A stretch of 8,547 nucleotides of DNA from NCBI GenBank assembly GCA_004525875.1, contig SPBQ01000075.1, forward strand, positions 1 through 8,547. Reading direction: 5' to 3'. The stretch is from Myxococcales bacterium. Its GTDB lineage: Bacteria; Desulfobacterota_B; Binatia; UBA1149; SPBQ01. This document shows, one piece after another, positions 1-6,112 of the stretch. Every line of letters starts with the position of its first letter. Position 1 is the stretch's first letter. The position numbers and the translations under genes were made by a program. Under the pieces are notes generated by a model. That model was not told where the DNA came from. It searched no databases and saw only the letters and a program-made list of their open reading frames with translations.

Positions 1-283
1 CGCCGGCTTCGATGGTTCGCCGCGCGTCGTCGATCGGAACGAGGTTGCTCGTATCCGCAACGAGCGTCTCCTGTGCGAGCGCCGGTGTCTGATCCACGAT
101 CGCGTAGTCGATGCCGAGCGGTACCACGCGTTGAAAGGTCGGCAGCTGCTGCTGCGCCACGATCGTCAGCGGCGCGCAGCCGGCCCGGTGCAGCGTCACC
201 AGCAAGCGTTCGAGCAGCGAGAGACCGGCAATCTCGAGCCTGGCCGTCGCCGGATCGGCGATCAGCACGGCGGGTAGGTTCAT
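1..283 (-). CDS. Partial gene: nucleotidyltransferase-like N-terminus, probably a CDP-alcohol phosphatidyltransferase fusion
   Basis: Ninety-four codons are visible from an ATG at 283 and the gene runs off the left edge. The start is supported by a GGAAG Shine-Dalgarno sequence 7 nt upstream and by its position 35 nt after the pepM fusion stop, which suggests one operon. The visible part begins with an AVLIAD beta strand, then an IAGLSLLERLL helix and an AGCAPLTIVA strand. This is the pattern of the catalytically degenerate nucleotidyltransferase-like domain found in front of some CDP-alcohol phosphatidyltransferases. The diagnostic DG-x2-AR motif of such transferases would lie outside the window. 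If right, the enzyme would move the CMP-activated phosphonate made by the neighbouring fusion onto a lipid alcohol at the membrane. The reading frame is secure. The family call rests on fold-like pattern and context and could be a different nucleotidyltransferase. Confidence 0.5.
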   Translation of the reverse strand, partial: MNLPAVLIADPATARLEIAGLSLLERLLVTLHRAGCAPLTIVAQQQLPTFQRVVPLGIDYAIVDQTPALAQETLVADTSNLVPIDDARRTIEAG

Positions 284-318
284 GCCCGCGCTTCCATGTG
301 GCCTGCGCGCACCGAGGC

Positions 319-1971
319 TCAGGGCGCGTCCGCCCACATGCGACGGTAGTCCTCGAACGAGTCGACCTCCATCCAGCCCTTGTAGATCTCCACGGCGGCC
401 ACCTCTTCGCCGTCGGCGATGAGCGCGGAGAGAAGATCGGTGAGGCTTGCGCGGCGTGAGCTGTCGGCTTCGTGGAATGTCGCCGGCGCCGCGGTGCTCA
501 CGCGGTCCCACAGCTCGCAAACGCGAGCGGTGGCTTCGGGCGCGAGCATCATCATGCCGATGAACTCGCCGTCGGCGTCGTGCGGATCGAGAGAACGTGC
601 AATCTCGGTCACCGTGGCCGTGACGTCGATGCTGAGCTGGCGGGCGACCGACGGCTCGTGGTTTCGCAGGCGCACCAGGTCCGGTGCGCCGGGCAGCGGG
701 GTCGCACCGCGGTGATCGACCCACGACCGATCGATGACGGCGGTGATGGGCGCGTGGCTTCGCAGCAGTCGCTCCAGTGCATGCTTCTCGAAGAGAATGT
801 CGCCGTACAGGATGAGCGTGCGACCATCGAGAAACTCGCGCGCGGCGAACAGCGATTCGAGCTCACCCGTGCTCGCGAACTCATCGTTGTCGAAGTACGT
901 CAGATTCGGCAGGTTCACGCGCTCCTTGCGATATCCGCGCACGACGGCGATCTCGCGAATGCCGAAGCTGTTGAGAATCTCGATCTGCCGGTCGAGGATG
1001 GTGCGCCCCTTCACGTCGAGCATGCACTTGGGCCTGTCCTCGGTCAGCGGTAGCAAGTTCCCGTTGTCGGCTCCGGCGGCCAGGATGACCGCGCGGATGT
1101 TCTCGGCGTTGGCCGGCAAGAACTCGTGCTCGCGTGACCGGAGGTCGTCCACGCCCACCAGACGGTAGATCTCCTCCATCGGTACGATGTAGGGATCGGC
1201 GGCCGCGGGCCTGCGCTCTGCGCGTAGCGCGGCGAGCGTCGTCTGAACGGCCTGGACCGACGCGCGCAGCGCATGGTTGGCGAAGATGACTACCTTGAAG
1301 CCGAGCGCGTCCAGCTCGTCGGCCGAAGCGTGCTTGTAGCAGGTCGGCACGCATACCAGCGGCACGCGCCGATGCCAGCGCCTCGAGAACTCTTCCAGCT
1401 CGTCGGCCGTGTCGGCCTTGGAGTGGACGAGGATCAGGTCGGCACCCGCGTCGGCGTAGGCGTGCGCACGCGACACGGCCTCATGCATGCCGAAGCCGGC
1501 AATCAGCGCCTCCGTGCGTGCAATGACGAGGGTGTCCCGGCTGGAACGGGCGCTGATCGCCGCGCGGATCTTGCCGGCGTGCTCGTCGATCGGCGTCAGC
1601 TCGCGCCGCACTCCGACGTAGAAGCTGCAACGCTTGGGAAAGACGTTGTCTTCGAGACAGATCCCGGCGACGCCGGCCTGCTCGTACTCACGCGTCATGC
1701 GGTCAACGTTGATGGCGTTCCCGAAGCCGCCGTCGCAGTCGGCGATGACGGGGATCGACACGGCCGCGACCATGTGGCGAGCAGCGTCGAGCTGTTCGAC
1801 CATGGTCAGGATGTTCGCATCGGGAACGCCGCGCGCGGCGCTGATCTCGAATCCCGAAGCCCAGATCGCGTCGAAACCGGCTTCCTCGACCAGCTTCGCC
1901 GTCAGCGCGCTATGCGCCCCCGCGACCAGTACCGGTCCGGGTTCAGCTAGTCGCCTACGAAGCGATGACAT
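319..1971 (-). CDS. pepM: PEP mutase-phosphonate nucleotidyltransferase fusion (PepM-PntC type)
   Basis: A 550-residue two-domain cytoplasmic enzyme. Residues 1 to about 285 are a PEP mutase/isocitrate lyase superfamily barrel: WASG 37-40, D51, the metal-binding DCD 78-80, the gating loop at 107-117, R152, H183 and ANH 231-233. PEP mutase rearranges phosphoenolpyruvate into 3-phosphonopyruvate, the entry step of nearly all phosphonate biosynthesis. Residues 291-550 are a nucleotidyltransferase with LAAG 297-300, PLT 308-310, PKCML 314-318, the metal-site YGD 389-391 and a C-terminal GWMEVDSFED (532-541). Such PepM-linked domains (PntC) make CMP-aminoethylphosphonate. Fom1 of fosfomycin synthesis is a related fusion with the domains in the other order. 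Two oddities stand out: the hallmark EDK-x5-NS loop reads EDN-x5-CS (N109, C115), and the nucleotide loop lacks the usual Arg after LAAG. The ATG at 1971 has only a distant GGAGAGGG (12-nt spacer). Confidence 0.9.
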   Translation of the reverse strand: MSSLRRRLAEPGPVLVAGAHSALTAKLVEEAGFDAIWASGFEISAARGVPDANILTMVEQLDAARHMVAAVSIPVIADCDGGFGNAINVDRMTREYEQAGVAGICLEDNVFPKRCSFYVGVRRELTPIDEHAGKIRAAISARSSRDTLVIARTEALIAGFGMHEAVSRAHAYADAGADLILVHSKADTADELEEFSRRWHRRVPLVCVPTCYKHASADELDALGFKVVIFANHALRASVQAVQTTLAALRAERRPAAADPYIVPMEEIYRLVGVDDLRSREHEFLPANAENIRAVILAAGADNGNLLPLTEDRPKCMLDVKGRTILDRQIEILNSFGIREIAVVRGYRKERVNLPNLTYFDNDEFASTGELESLFAAREFLDGRTLILYGDILFEKHALERLLRSHAPITAVIDRSWVDHRGATPLPGAPDLVRLRNHEPSVARQLSIDVTATVTEIARSLDPHDADGEFIGMMMLAPEATARVCELWDRVSTAAPATFHEADSSRRASLTDLLSALIADGEEVAAVEIYKGWMEVDSFEDYRRMWADAP

Positions 1972-2058
1972 CGCTTGACCGGACCCTCTCCATACTATCC
2001 TCGAGACTCACTCTGCGTACGGTGCACAACCCGACGTGGTGCCCGTGTCGGCGTTCGG

Positions 2059-2090
2059 TGCCGGGGCGCGCAGTGACCACTGCCCCGGCA
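2059..2090 (-). promoter_or_regulatory. Intergenic hairpin between oxygenase and pepM fusion
   Basis: TGCCGGGG (2059-2066) pairs perfectly with CCCCGGCA (2083-2090), and an inner CAGTG/CACTG palindrome (2071-2075/2078-2082) can extend the structure. It lies in the 199-nt gap after the oxygenase stop. No T-run follows on the minus strand, so it is not a classic intrinsic terminator. It could be an attenuator, an mRNA-processing or stabilising element, or an operator. Confidence 0.4.
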
Positions 2091-2170
2091 TCCCCCGTTT
2101 TGAACCGTCGAAAGATATAGCCGTGAGTTTCGGGAGGCAAACCGTGTGCTGAAGCGAACAGGGGGAGGGT

Positions 2171-2902
2171 TCACGGCGTGCGCGGGCGGCGAGCGAAGAC
2201 TTTTCGAAAGCCGAAGTAGGCGATGGCATCCTTCATGTCCGAGACGAAGCGCAGGAGTGGCCGCATCGTGGAGTCCGTCACGTACTGCATCGTGAGGGAA
2301 AAACGTTCTTCGCCCTCGGCGATCGGCGTTATCGCGTGCAACACCTTGTCGCCGTTGAACAGCACCAACGAGCCCGGCGGCGTGGCCAGTTCCAACCCGA
2401 TCGTCTCGCGGTTCGGATCGCGCGTGCGCAGCTTGCAGCTGAGGCGTGCGCTCGAGCGGTCTCTCAAACCCAGCAGCACCGTGTACCGGCTGCCCTGGTA
2501 ATACGACGTGTCGTAGTGGTAGCCGATATGGTCCCCGGCTTCCGTATAGCAGTAGAGTGCGCAGCGGTGCAGATCGCTGTCGGGGCACAGGTCGGCCGGC
2601 GCACCTACCAGCGCGCGGACGAATTCCAGGAACGAGGGGCTCAGGTAGAGGTCACGGATCGTGGGGGCCATGCCTTCAATCGTGTCGAAATCGACGCTGC
2701 CCCCCTTCTTGTGGCGCGGTATGTAGTTGCGATGCGAGTACCGGACGAGCTGCTCGAGCTCCTGCAGCGCCGGGTCCAATAGCGCGCGCGGCAGAAAGTT
2801 CTCGACGTACAGGAACTCGTCGTGCTCGAGGTATTGCCGACGCAAGGAGTCCAGGTCGAGCTGCTCGAGCTCCCCTGCCAGGACGGCGTCGACGTCGATC
2901 AT
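2171..2902 (-). CDS. 2-oxoglutarate/Fe(II)-dependent oxygenase (243 aa)
   Basis: A cytoplasmic double-stranded beta-helix oxygenase. The iron-binding triad is visible as H129-x-D131 (in YHYDTSYY) and H189 (VLHAI). R200, in EERFSLTMQY eleven residues later, is the expected 2-oxoglutarate carboxylate ligand. Members couple oxidative decarboxylation of 2-oxoglutarate to C-H hydroxylation or related oxidations. I chose the ATG at 2902, which begins MIDVDAV, over an upstream in-frame start that would add a poorly conserved basic stretch; the ribosome-binding site is weak. The gene sits between phnW and the pepM fusion on the same strand, so a phosphonate substrate such as AEP or CMP-AEP is likely. 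1-Hydroxy-AEP phosphonoglycans are known in actinobacteria, and Fe/2OG enzymes hydroxylate AEP in PhnY-type catabolism. The substrate is inference. Assignment to the broad 2OG-Fe(II) superfamily is strong, but the exact subfamily is not settled. Confidence 0.85.
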   Translation of the reverse strand: MIDVDAVLAGELEQLDLDSLRRQYLEHDEFLYVENFLPRALLDPALQELEQLVRYSHRNYIPRHKKGGSVDFDTIEGMAPTIRDLYLSPSFLEFVRALVGAPADLCPDSDLHRCALYCYTEAGDHIGYHYDTSYYQGSRYTVLLGLRDRSSARLSCKLRTRDPNRETIGLELATPPGSLVLFNGDKVLHAITPIAEGEERFSLTMQYVTDSTMRPLLRFVSDMKDAIAYFGFRKVFARRPRTP

Positions 2903-2974
2903 GGACTCGCGCGGCTGGCTCAGCCCGCCGCGTCTGTCTAGCACACGCCCCGCCGGGCACAACCGGCCGGCGGC

Positions 2975-3424
2975 GTGGCGCTCGAACCGGACGCCGCGCT
3001 GCTCGCCACCACCGGGTTCACCGGCCGCGCGCTGTACGCGCTCGTCGACCGTCCGAACCAGCTCTACATGGTCGGTTCAATGGGCTGCGCGTCGAGCATG
3101 GGGCTCGGTCTGGCGATCGCGCGCCCGGAGCGCCGCACGGTCGTGATCGACGGCGACGGCGCGATGCTCATGCGCATGGGCGCGGTGGCGACGATCTCCT
3201 CTTCCGTCGACCTGGCCGCCGTCTCCAGCGTCTGCGGCTACTGCGGTGTCGTACGCGCCGCGAACGAGTCCGAGCTGTCGCGCGCCTTTTCCACCGCCGA
3301 TGTCGGCCCGACGTTCATCCACGTGCGTACCAAGCCCCGCGCCGACCACGAGCTACCGCGCCCGACGATGAAGCCTCACGAGGCCGTCGATCGCTTGCGC
3401 CGCTGGCTCGACGGCGGCGTCTGA
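2975..3424 (+). pseudogene. ppd: 3-Phosphonopyruvate decarboxylase, C-terminal remnant with internal deletion
   Basis: The frame matches the C-terminal, thiamine-diphosphate-binding domain of phosphonopyruvate decarboxylase: an ATTGFTGR segment, DRPNQLYMVGSMGCASSMGLG, then IDGDGAMLMRMGAVATI. Ppd converts phosphonopyruvate to phosphonoacetaldehyde and makes the PEP mutase step irreversible. The N-terminal pyrimidine-binding half is absent; an in-frame stop (TAG 2939-2941) lies just upstream and there is no ribosome-binding site. After ATI (ending at 3196) the protein jumps straight to SSSVDLAAVSSVCGY. The roughly 25-residue stretch normally here, which holds the family's LDNG/HDSTGGQ segment and the Asn of the GDG-x24-27-N cofactor/Mg2+ motif, is missing in frame. 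It cannot be active as it stands. It lies on the opposite strand from the rest of the phosphonate genes, tail to tail with phnW. Less likely, it is a diverged beta subunit of a two-subunit decarboxylase. Confidence 0.85.
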
Positions 3425-3433
3425 AGACGCCGC
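3414..3433. terminator. Hairpin between convergent ppd remnant and phnW
   Basis: GCGGCGTC (3414-3421) and GACGCCGC (3426-3433) form a perfect 8-bp stem with a TGAA loop that includes the ppd stop codon. It sits in the short gap between two convergent frames, about 18 nt beyond the phnW stop on the minus strand. There is no T-run on either side, so it may act as a bidirectional barrier but is not a textbook intrinsic terminator. Confidence 0.4.
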
Positions 3434-3450
3434 GCGCGGACTCGGTTCGC

Positions 3451-4581
3451 TCACGACGGGCCCATGCTCTCCAGTCCCATCTCGGCCAGCACGTCGGCGA
3501 TCGCCGCGAGCAGCGCGTCGATGTCGGCCTCGAACAGGTGGCCGGCCGTCCCGATGCGGAAGCAGTCGAGCTTGCTGAGCTTGCCCGGGTAGATGACGAA
3601 GCCCCGTTCGGACAGGCACCGGTAGAACGTCTCGAACGCGAAGCGTTCGTCGCTCGGGAACCGGAATGTCGTGATGACCGGCCCGTGCAGCGCGTCCGGC
3701 AGCACCGTCTCCAGTCCGAGCGCCCGCATACCCGCGACCAGTCGGCGCTGGTTCGCCGCGTAGCGGCGTCCGCGCCCCTCCGGTCCTCCCTCGGCGTCGA
3801 GCTCGCGCAGCGCCTGCGCGAACGCCAGCATCGCGTGCGTCGGCGGCGTGAAGCGGAACTGCCCGCTGTCCTCGAGACCGCGCCACTGCGCGTGCAGGTC
3901 GAGGCTGAGGCTCGGCGAGCGTCCGGCACAGCCCGCGAGCACGGCGCGACGCGCGAGCACGAAGCTGAACCCCGGCACGCCCTGCATGCACTTGTTGGCC
4001 GAGGAGACGAGGAAGTCGATGCCAGCGGCTTCCAGGTCGACGGGCAGCGCGCCGAATCCGCTCATCGAATCGACGATGAAGCATCGTCCGGTGCGCCGGC
4101 ACATCGCGCCGATCGCGTCGACGTCGTTGACGATGCCGCTGCTGGTCTCGCAGTGCACCACGGCGACGTGCGTGAGTGACGGCGTCCTCTCGAGCGCGCG
4201 TTCCAGCGCGGCGGCCTCGACGCGCTGGTCTTCCGACGTGCGGACCGCCTCGACGCGGATGCCGGCGGTCTCGGCGATGCGAACCAGGCGATCACCGTAC
4301 GCTCCGTTGGATCCCACCAGCAGGCTGCCGTCGTCGGCACTGACCGCCGTCGTGATCGTCGCCTCGACGCCGTACGTGCCGCTGCCCTGCACGGGGACGG
4401 CCTCGAAGCCGAGCGCCACGCTGACGCCGGCCAGGCGTAGCAGGGACGCTCGGATACCGGCGACGACGGTCAGGAACTCGTCGTCGCGCGATCCGAGGTC
4501 GCGCAGCATGGCCGCCTTGACCGTCGGGCTGGTGGTCAGCGGGCCGGGCGTGAACAGCCGCTTGTCGGTGTCGTCGGCCAC
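3451..4581 (-). CDS. phnW: 2-Aminoethylphosphonate:pyruvate aminotransferase
   Basis: A full-length (376 aa) fold-type I PLP aminotransferase of the PhnW family, which usually has about 365 residues. Signatures in order: TPGPLT (11-16) at the N-terminus, GSGTY (66-70) for PLP phosphate binding, ETSSGI (145-150), D171 in DSMSGFGALP contacting the PLP ring nitrogen, the Schiff-base lysine K197 in SSANKCMQGVPG, and R342 in CFRIGTAG, the expected substrate-phosphonate arginine. In catabolism PhnW deaminates AEP to phosphonoacetaldehyde. Next to pepM it more likely runs in reverse, making AEP from phosphonoacetaldehyde and an amino donor. The GTG at 4581 is preceded by an AGGGGAAGG purine tract, which supports this start. 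It is the first minus-strand gene of the island and is divergent from the small gene at 4698. An inverted decarboxylase remnant separates it from the downstream phosphonate genes, so it may not be co-transcribed with them. Confidence 0.95.
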   Translation of the reverse strand: MADDTDKRLFTPGPLTTSPTVKAAMLRDLGSRDDEFLTVVAGIRASLLRLAGVSVALGFEAVPVQGSGTYGVEATITTAVSADDGSLLVGSNGAYGDRLVRIAETAGIRVEAVRTSEDQRVEAAALERALERTPSLTHVAVVHCETSSGIVNDVDAIGAMCRRTGRCFIVDSMSGFGALPVDLEAAGIDFLVSSANKCMQGVPGFSFVLARRAVLAGCAGRSPSLSLDLHAQWRGLEDSGQFRFTPPTHAMLAFAQALRELDAEGGPEGRGRRYAANQRRLVAGMRALGLETVLPDALHGPVITTFRFPSDERFAFETFYRCLSERGFVIYPGKLSKLDCFRIGTAGHLFEADIDALLAAIADVLAEMGLESMGPS

Positions 4582-4645
4582 GCCTTCCCCTATACCGTCT
4601 GCTTCGATGCGGCGCGACCAGCGCCGGTTCCATCCACGGCGGCGA

Positions 4646-4688
4646 CTTCAGGCCGGATAGGCATCATAGATACGCAAATAGCCTGAAG
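4646..4688 (+). promoter_or_regulatory. Inverted repeat whose right arm overlaps a Shine-Dalgarno sequence
   Basis: CTTCAGGC (4646-4653) is the exact reverse complement of GCCTGAAG (4681-4688), with a 27-nt spacer. The last three bases of the right arm are the first half of the AAGGAG ribosome-binding site (4686-4691) of the gene starting at 4698. In a plus-strand transcript, folding would partly hide that site. As DNA it could equally be an operator in the phnW/small-gene divergent region. Pairing is seen; function is inferred. Confidence 0.4.
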
Positions 4689-4697
4689 GAGTGGAGT

Positions 4698-4892
4698 TTG
4701 TATCGACTCGGCTTGCAGCACTTTGATCGTTATACGCTCGAGGAGTTCTCCAAGGCGCGCACGGCGATCGTCGAAGGGCGCCGTGTCCAGCCCGATCTGT
4801 CTCTGGATCTGATGCAGAACTACTTCGGTGTCCTGCGCCCCGAGATCGACGCGCGCCGCAACGATGCCCCGGGCGAGGCGGGGCTCGAGTAG
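4698..4892 (+). CDS. Small hypothetical protein (64 aa)
   Basis: Not recognised. The predicted protein starts with TTG and reads MYRLGLQHFDRYTLEEF, then a charged helical segment with DLMQNYFGVLRPEID near residues 37-51 and an acidic tail. It has no membrane segment, signal peptide or Cys/His metal motif. The start is well supported: AAGGAG (4686-4691) stands 6 nt before the TTG. Third codon positions are strongly G/C-biased and the composition is protein-like, unlike the Arg/Ala/Pro-rich shadow frames of this GC-rich DNA. It is divergent from phnW and precedes the methyltransferase promoter by about 40 nt. The upstream frame stays open for some distance without a start codon, so a C-terminal remnant of a larger lost gene is an alternative. 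Confidence 0.5.
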   Translation: MYRLGLQHFDRYTLEEFSKARTAIVEGRRVQPDLSLDLMQNYFGVLRPEIDARRNDAPGEAGLE

Positions 4893-4929
4893 CGTATCTG
4901 CTCATCGGCAGGGCGCGGCCGCGGGCGCC

Positions 4930-4957
4930 TTGACCCCACGGGTCGCGGAAGCTTAAT
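4930..4957 (+). promoter_or_regulatory. Sigma70-like promoter for the methyltransferase
   Basis: TTGACC (4930-4935) and CTTAAT (4952-4957) are spaced 16 nt apart and match 5/6 and 4/6 consensus bases. The predicted transcription start, near 4964, is only about 5 nt before the ATG at 4969, so the message would be almost leaderless for that start and would have a roughly 40-nt leader for the ATG at 5005. Confidence 0.45.
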
Positions 4958-4968
4958 CGGTCCTCACC

Positions 4969-4995
4969 ATGAGCAGCCCAGCTCACGTGCAGTAG
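4969..4995 (+). pseudogene. Detached N-terminus of the methyltransferase ending at an in-frame amber codon
   Basis: ATG at 4969 opens an eight-codon frame (MSSPAHVQ) that ends at TAG 4993-4995. It is in phase with the methyltransferase ATG at 5005, with nine nucleotides between. Family resemblance continues across the stop, so this looks like the original start cut off by a nonsense mutation. It could now act as a short leader peptide feeding re-initiation at 5005. Confidence 0.55.
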
Positions 4996-5004
4996 CTCCT
5001 CACG

Positions 5005-5991
5005 ATGATCAGGGGCAGCTGGGTGACCGCCGCTCTGTACGCGGCTGTGTCCCTGCGCATTCCGAACCTCCTCGCTTCTGGACCGCTGTCCGCCGAGGAC
5101 CTCGCTCGGGCGACGGGCGCTGCGCCGGATCCACTGCGGCGGCTTCTGCGCGCGCTGGCCGCGCATGGCGTGGTTGCGGAACGCGATGACGGGCGCTTCG
5201 AGAAGACCGACCTCTCCGACATGCTGCGAGAGGACACTCCGGGTCTGCGCGGCTTGACGCTCATGTACGGCGGCCCGGTCTGGTGGACCTCGTGGGGCGA
5301 GACGCTGCACACCATCCAGACGGGCGAGACGGCGTTCTCGAAGGTGCACGGCGCCGAGCTGTTCGACTATATGCAGCGCGATCCCGAGATGAACGCGCTC
5401 TTCAATCGAGTGATGACGGAAGGCACGGTGCGGCTCGCCAGGGAGATCGTCGATGCCTACGATTTCTCCGGCTTTGGTACCATCGTCGACGTGGGTGGCG
5501 GCCAGGGCTGGCTGCTCTCGACGATTCTCGCCGCTGCACCGGCCGCACACGGCATTCTCTTCGACCAGCCGCACGTCGTGGAGACCGCGCGGCCAGTGAT
5601 TGCCGAGCGCGGCGTGGATGCTCGCTGCCGGCTGGTGGGTGGGAGCTTCTTCGAGTCCATCCCGGCCGGGGGCGATGCATACGTCCTGAAATGGATCATT
5701 CACGACTGGGACGACGACGACGCGACGAAGATCCTGCGCAACATCCGCGCCGTGATCCCGCCCGCCGGCCGTCTCCTGGTCTTCGATCGCGTGCTACCCG
5801 AGCGGATCACGGACAACGACTTCTTGACTCGGCAGGGTACGCTGAGCGACCTCAACATGCTCGTCAACGTCACGGGCCGCGAACGCACCGAAGCGGAGTT
5901 CCGCCAGCTGTTCGACGCCGGCGGGTTCACTCTCACGTCGGCACGAAACACGTCGAGCGACCTCGGCATCGTCGAGGGTGCGCCAGCCTAA
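5005..5991 (+). CDS. SAM-dependent O-methyltransferase (plant-type OMT-like, Methyltransf_2)
   Basis: A 328-residue class I methyltransferase with an N-terminal winged-helix dimerisation domain (about 1-85) and a C-terminal Rossmann domain. SAM motif I is VDVGGGQG (161-168). LFDQPHVV (185-192) follows with the acidic residue for the SAM ribose. [11 protein letters not shown] (230-240) carries the expected catalytic-base histidine H233. The family methylates hydroxyl groups of phenolic or polyketide-like small molecules; the substrate is unknown here. Translation appears to start at the ATG at 5005, but the family N-terminus extends upstream: an in-frame ATG at 4969 gives MSSPAHVQ, then an amber codon (4993-4995), then LLTMIRGSW, where homologues commonly read LLQMI-x-G-x-W. 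The 5005 start has no convincing ribosome-binding site and the protein lacks about a dozen residues of the usual N-terminus. The core is intact, so activity is possible at reduced or altered expression. Confidence 0.88.
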   Translation: MIRGSWVTAALYAAVSLRIPNLLASGPLSAEDLARATGAAPDPLRRLLRALAAHGVVAERDDGRFEKTDLSDMLREDTPGLRGLTLMYGGPVWWTSWGETLHTIQTGETAFSKVHGAELFDYMQRDPEMNALFNRVMTEGTVRLAREIVDAYDFSGFGTIVDVGGGQGWLLSTILAAAPAAHGILFDQPHVVETARPVIAERGVDARCRLVGGSFFESIPAGGDAYVLKWIIHDWDDDDATKILRNIRAVIPPAGRLLVFDRVLPERITDNDFLTRQGTLSDLNMLVNVTGRERTEAEFRQLFDAGGFTLTSARNTSSDLGIVEGAPA

Positions 5992-6040
5992 CGGCGCCCT
6001 GACTCATTCCAGTCGGAAATCGGGACTTTGGGACGAAACA

Positions 6041-6070
6041 GGCGGTAAGTTGAGCGCGCGCCTTGCCGCC
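6041..6070 (+). terminator. Hairpin downstream of the methyltransferase
   Basis: GGCGGTAAG (6041-6049) pairs with CTTGCCGCC (6062-6070) over 9 bp with one U-G wobble and a 12-nt loop, beginning 49 nt after the methyltransferase stop. No T-run follows, so termination is only a suggestion. Confidence 0.3.
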
Positions 6071-6112
6071 AGGAAGTCGCTGGCCCCGCGGCCCGCAATG
6101 CCATGCCCATGC

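Noticed and set aside
1273..1950. Open frame on the plus strand opposite pepM
   Set aside because: It is the mirror of the PEP mutase domain, with low-complexity Val/Gly/Asp/Arg composition and no ribosome-binding site.
2446..4179. Long open frame on the plus strand, antisense to the oxygenase and phnW
   Set aside because: Its translation is Arg/Ala/Gly/Pro-rich with no family resemblance, and it overlaps two well-supported genes on the other strand plus the ppd remnant. It is a shadow of GC-rich coding DNA.
4648..5703. Long open frame on the minus strand opposite the methyltransferase
   Set aside because: It has His/Arg-rich composition without recognisable motifs and lies antisense to an unambiguous O-methyltransferase.
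5992..6112. Possible left end of the IS30 element upstream of the transposase remnant
   Set aside because: No inverted-repeat partner could be found at the right side, where the element is truncated, and the sequence does not match an IS30 end I know.
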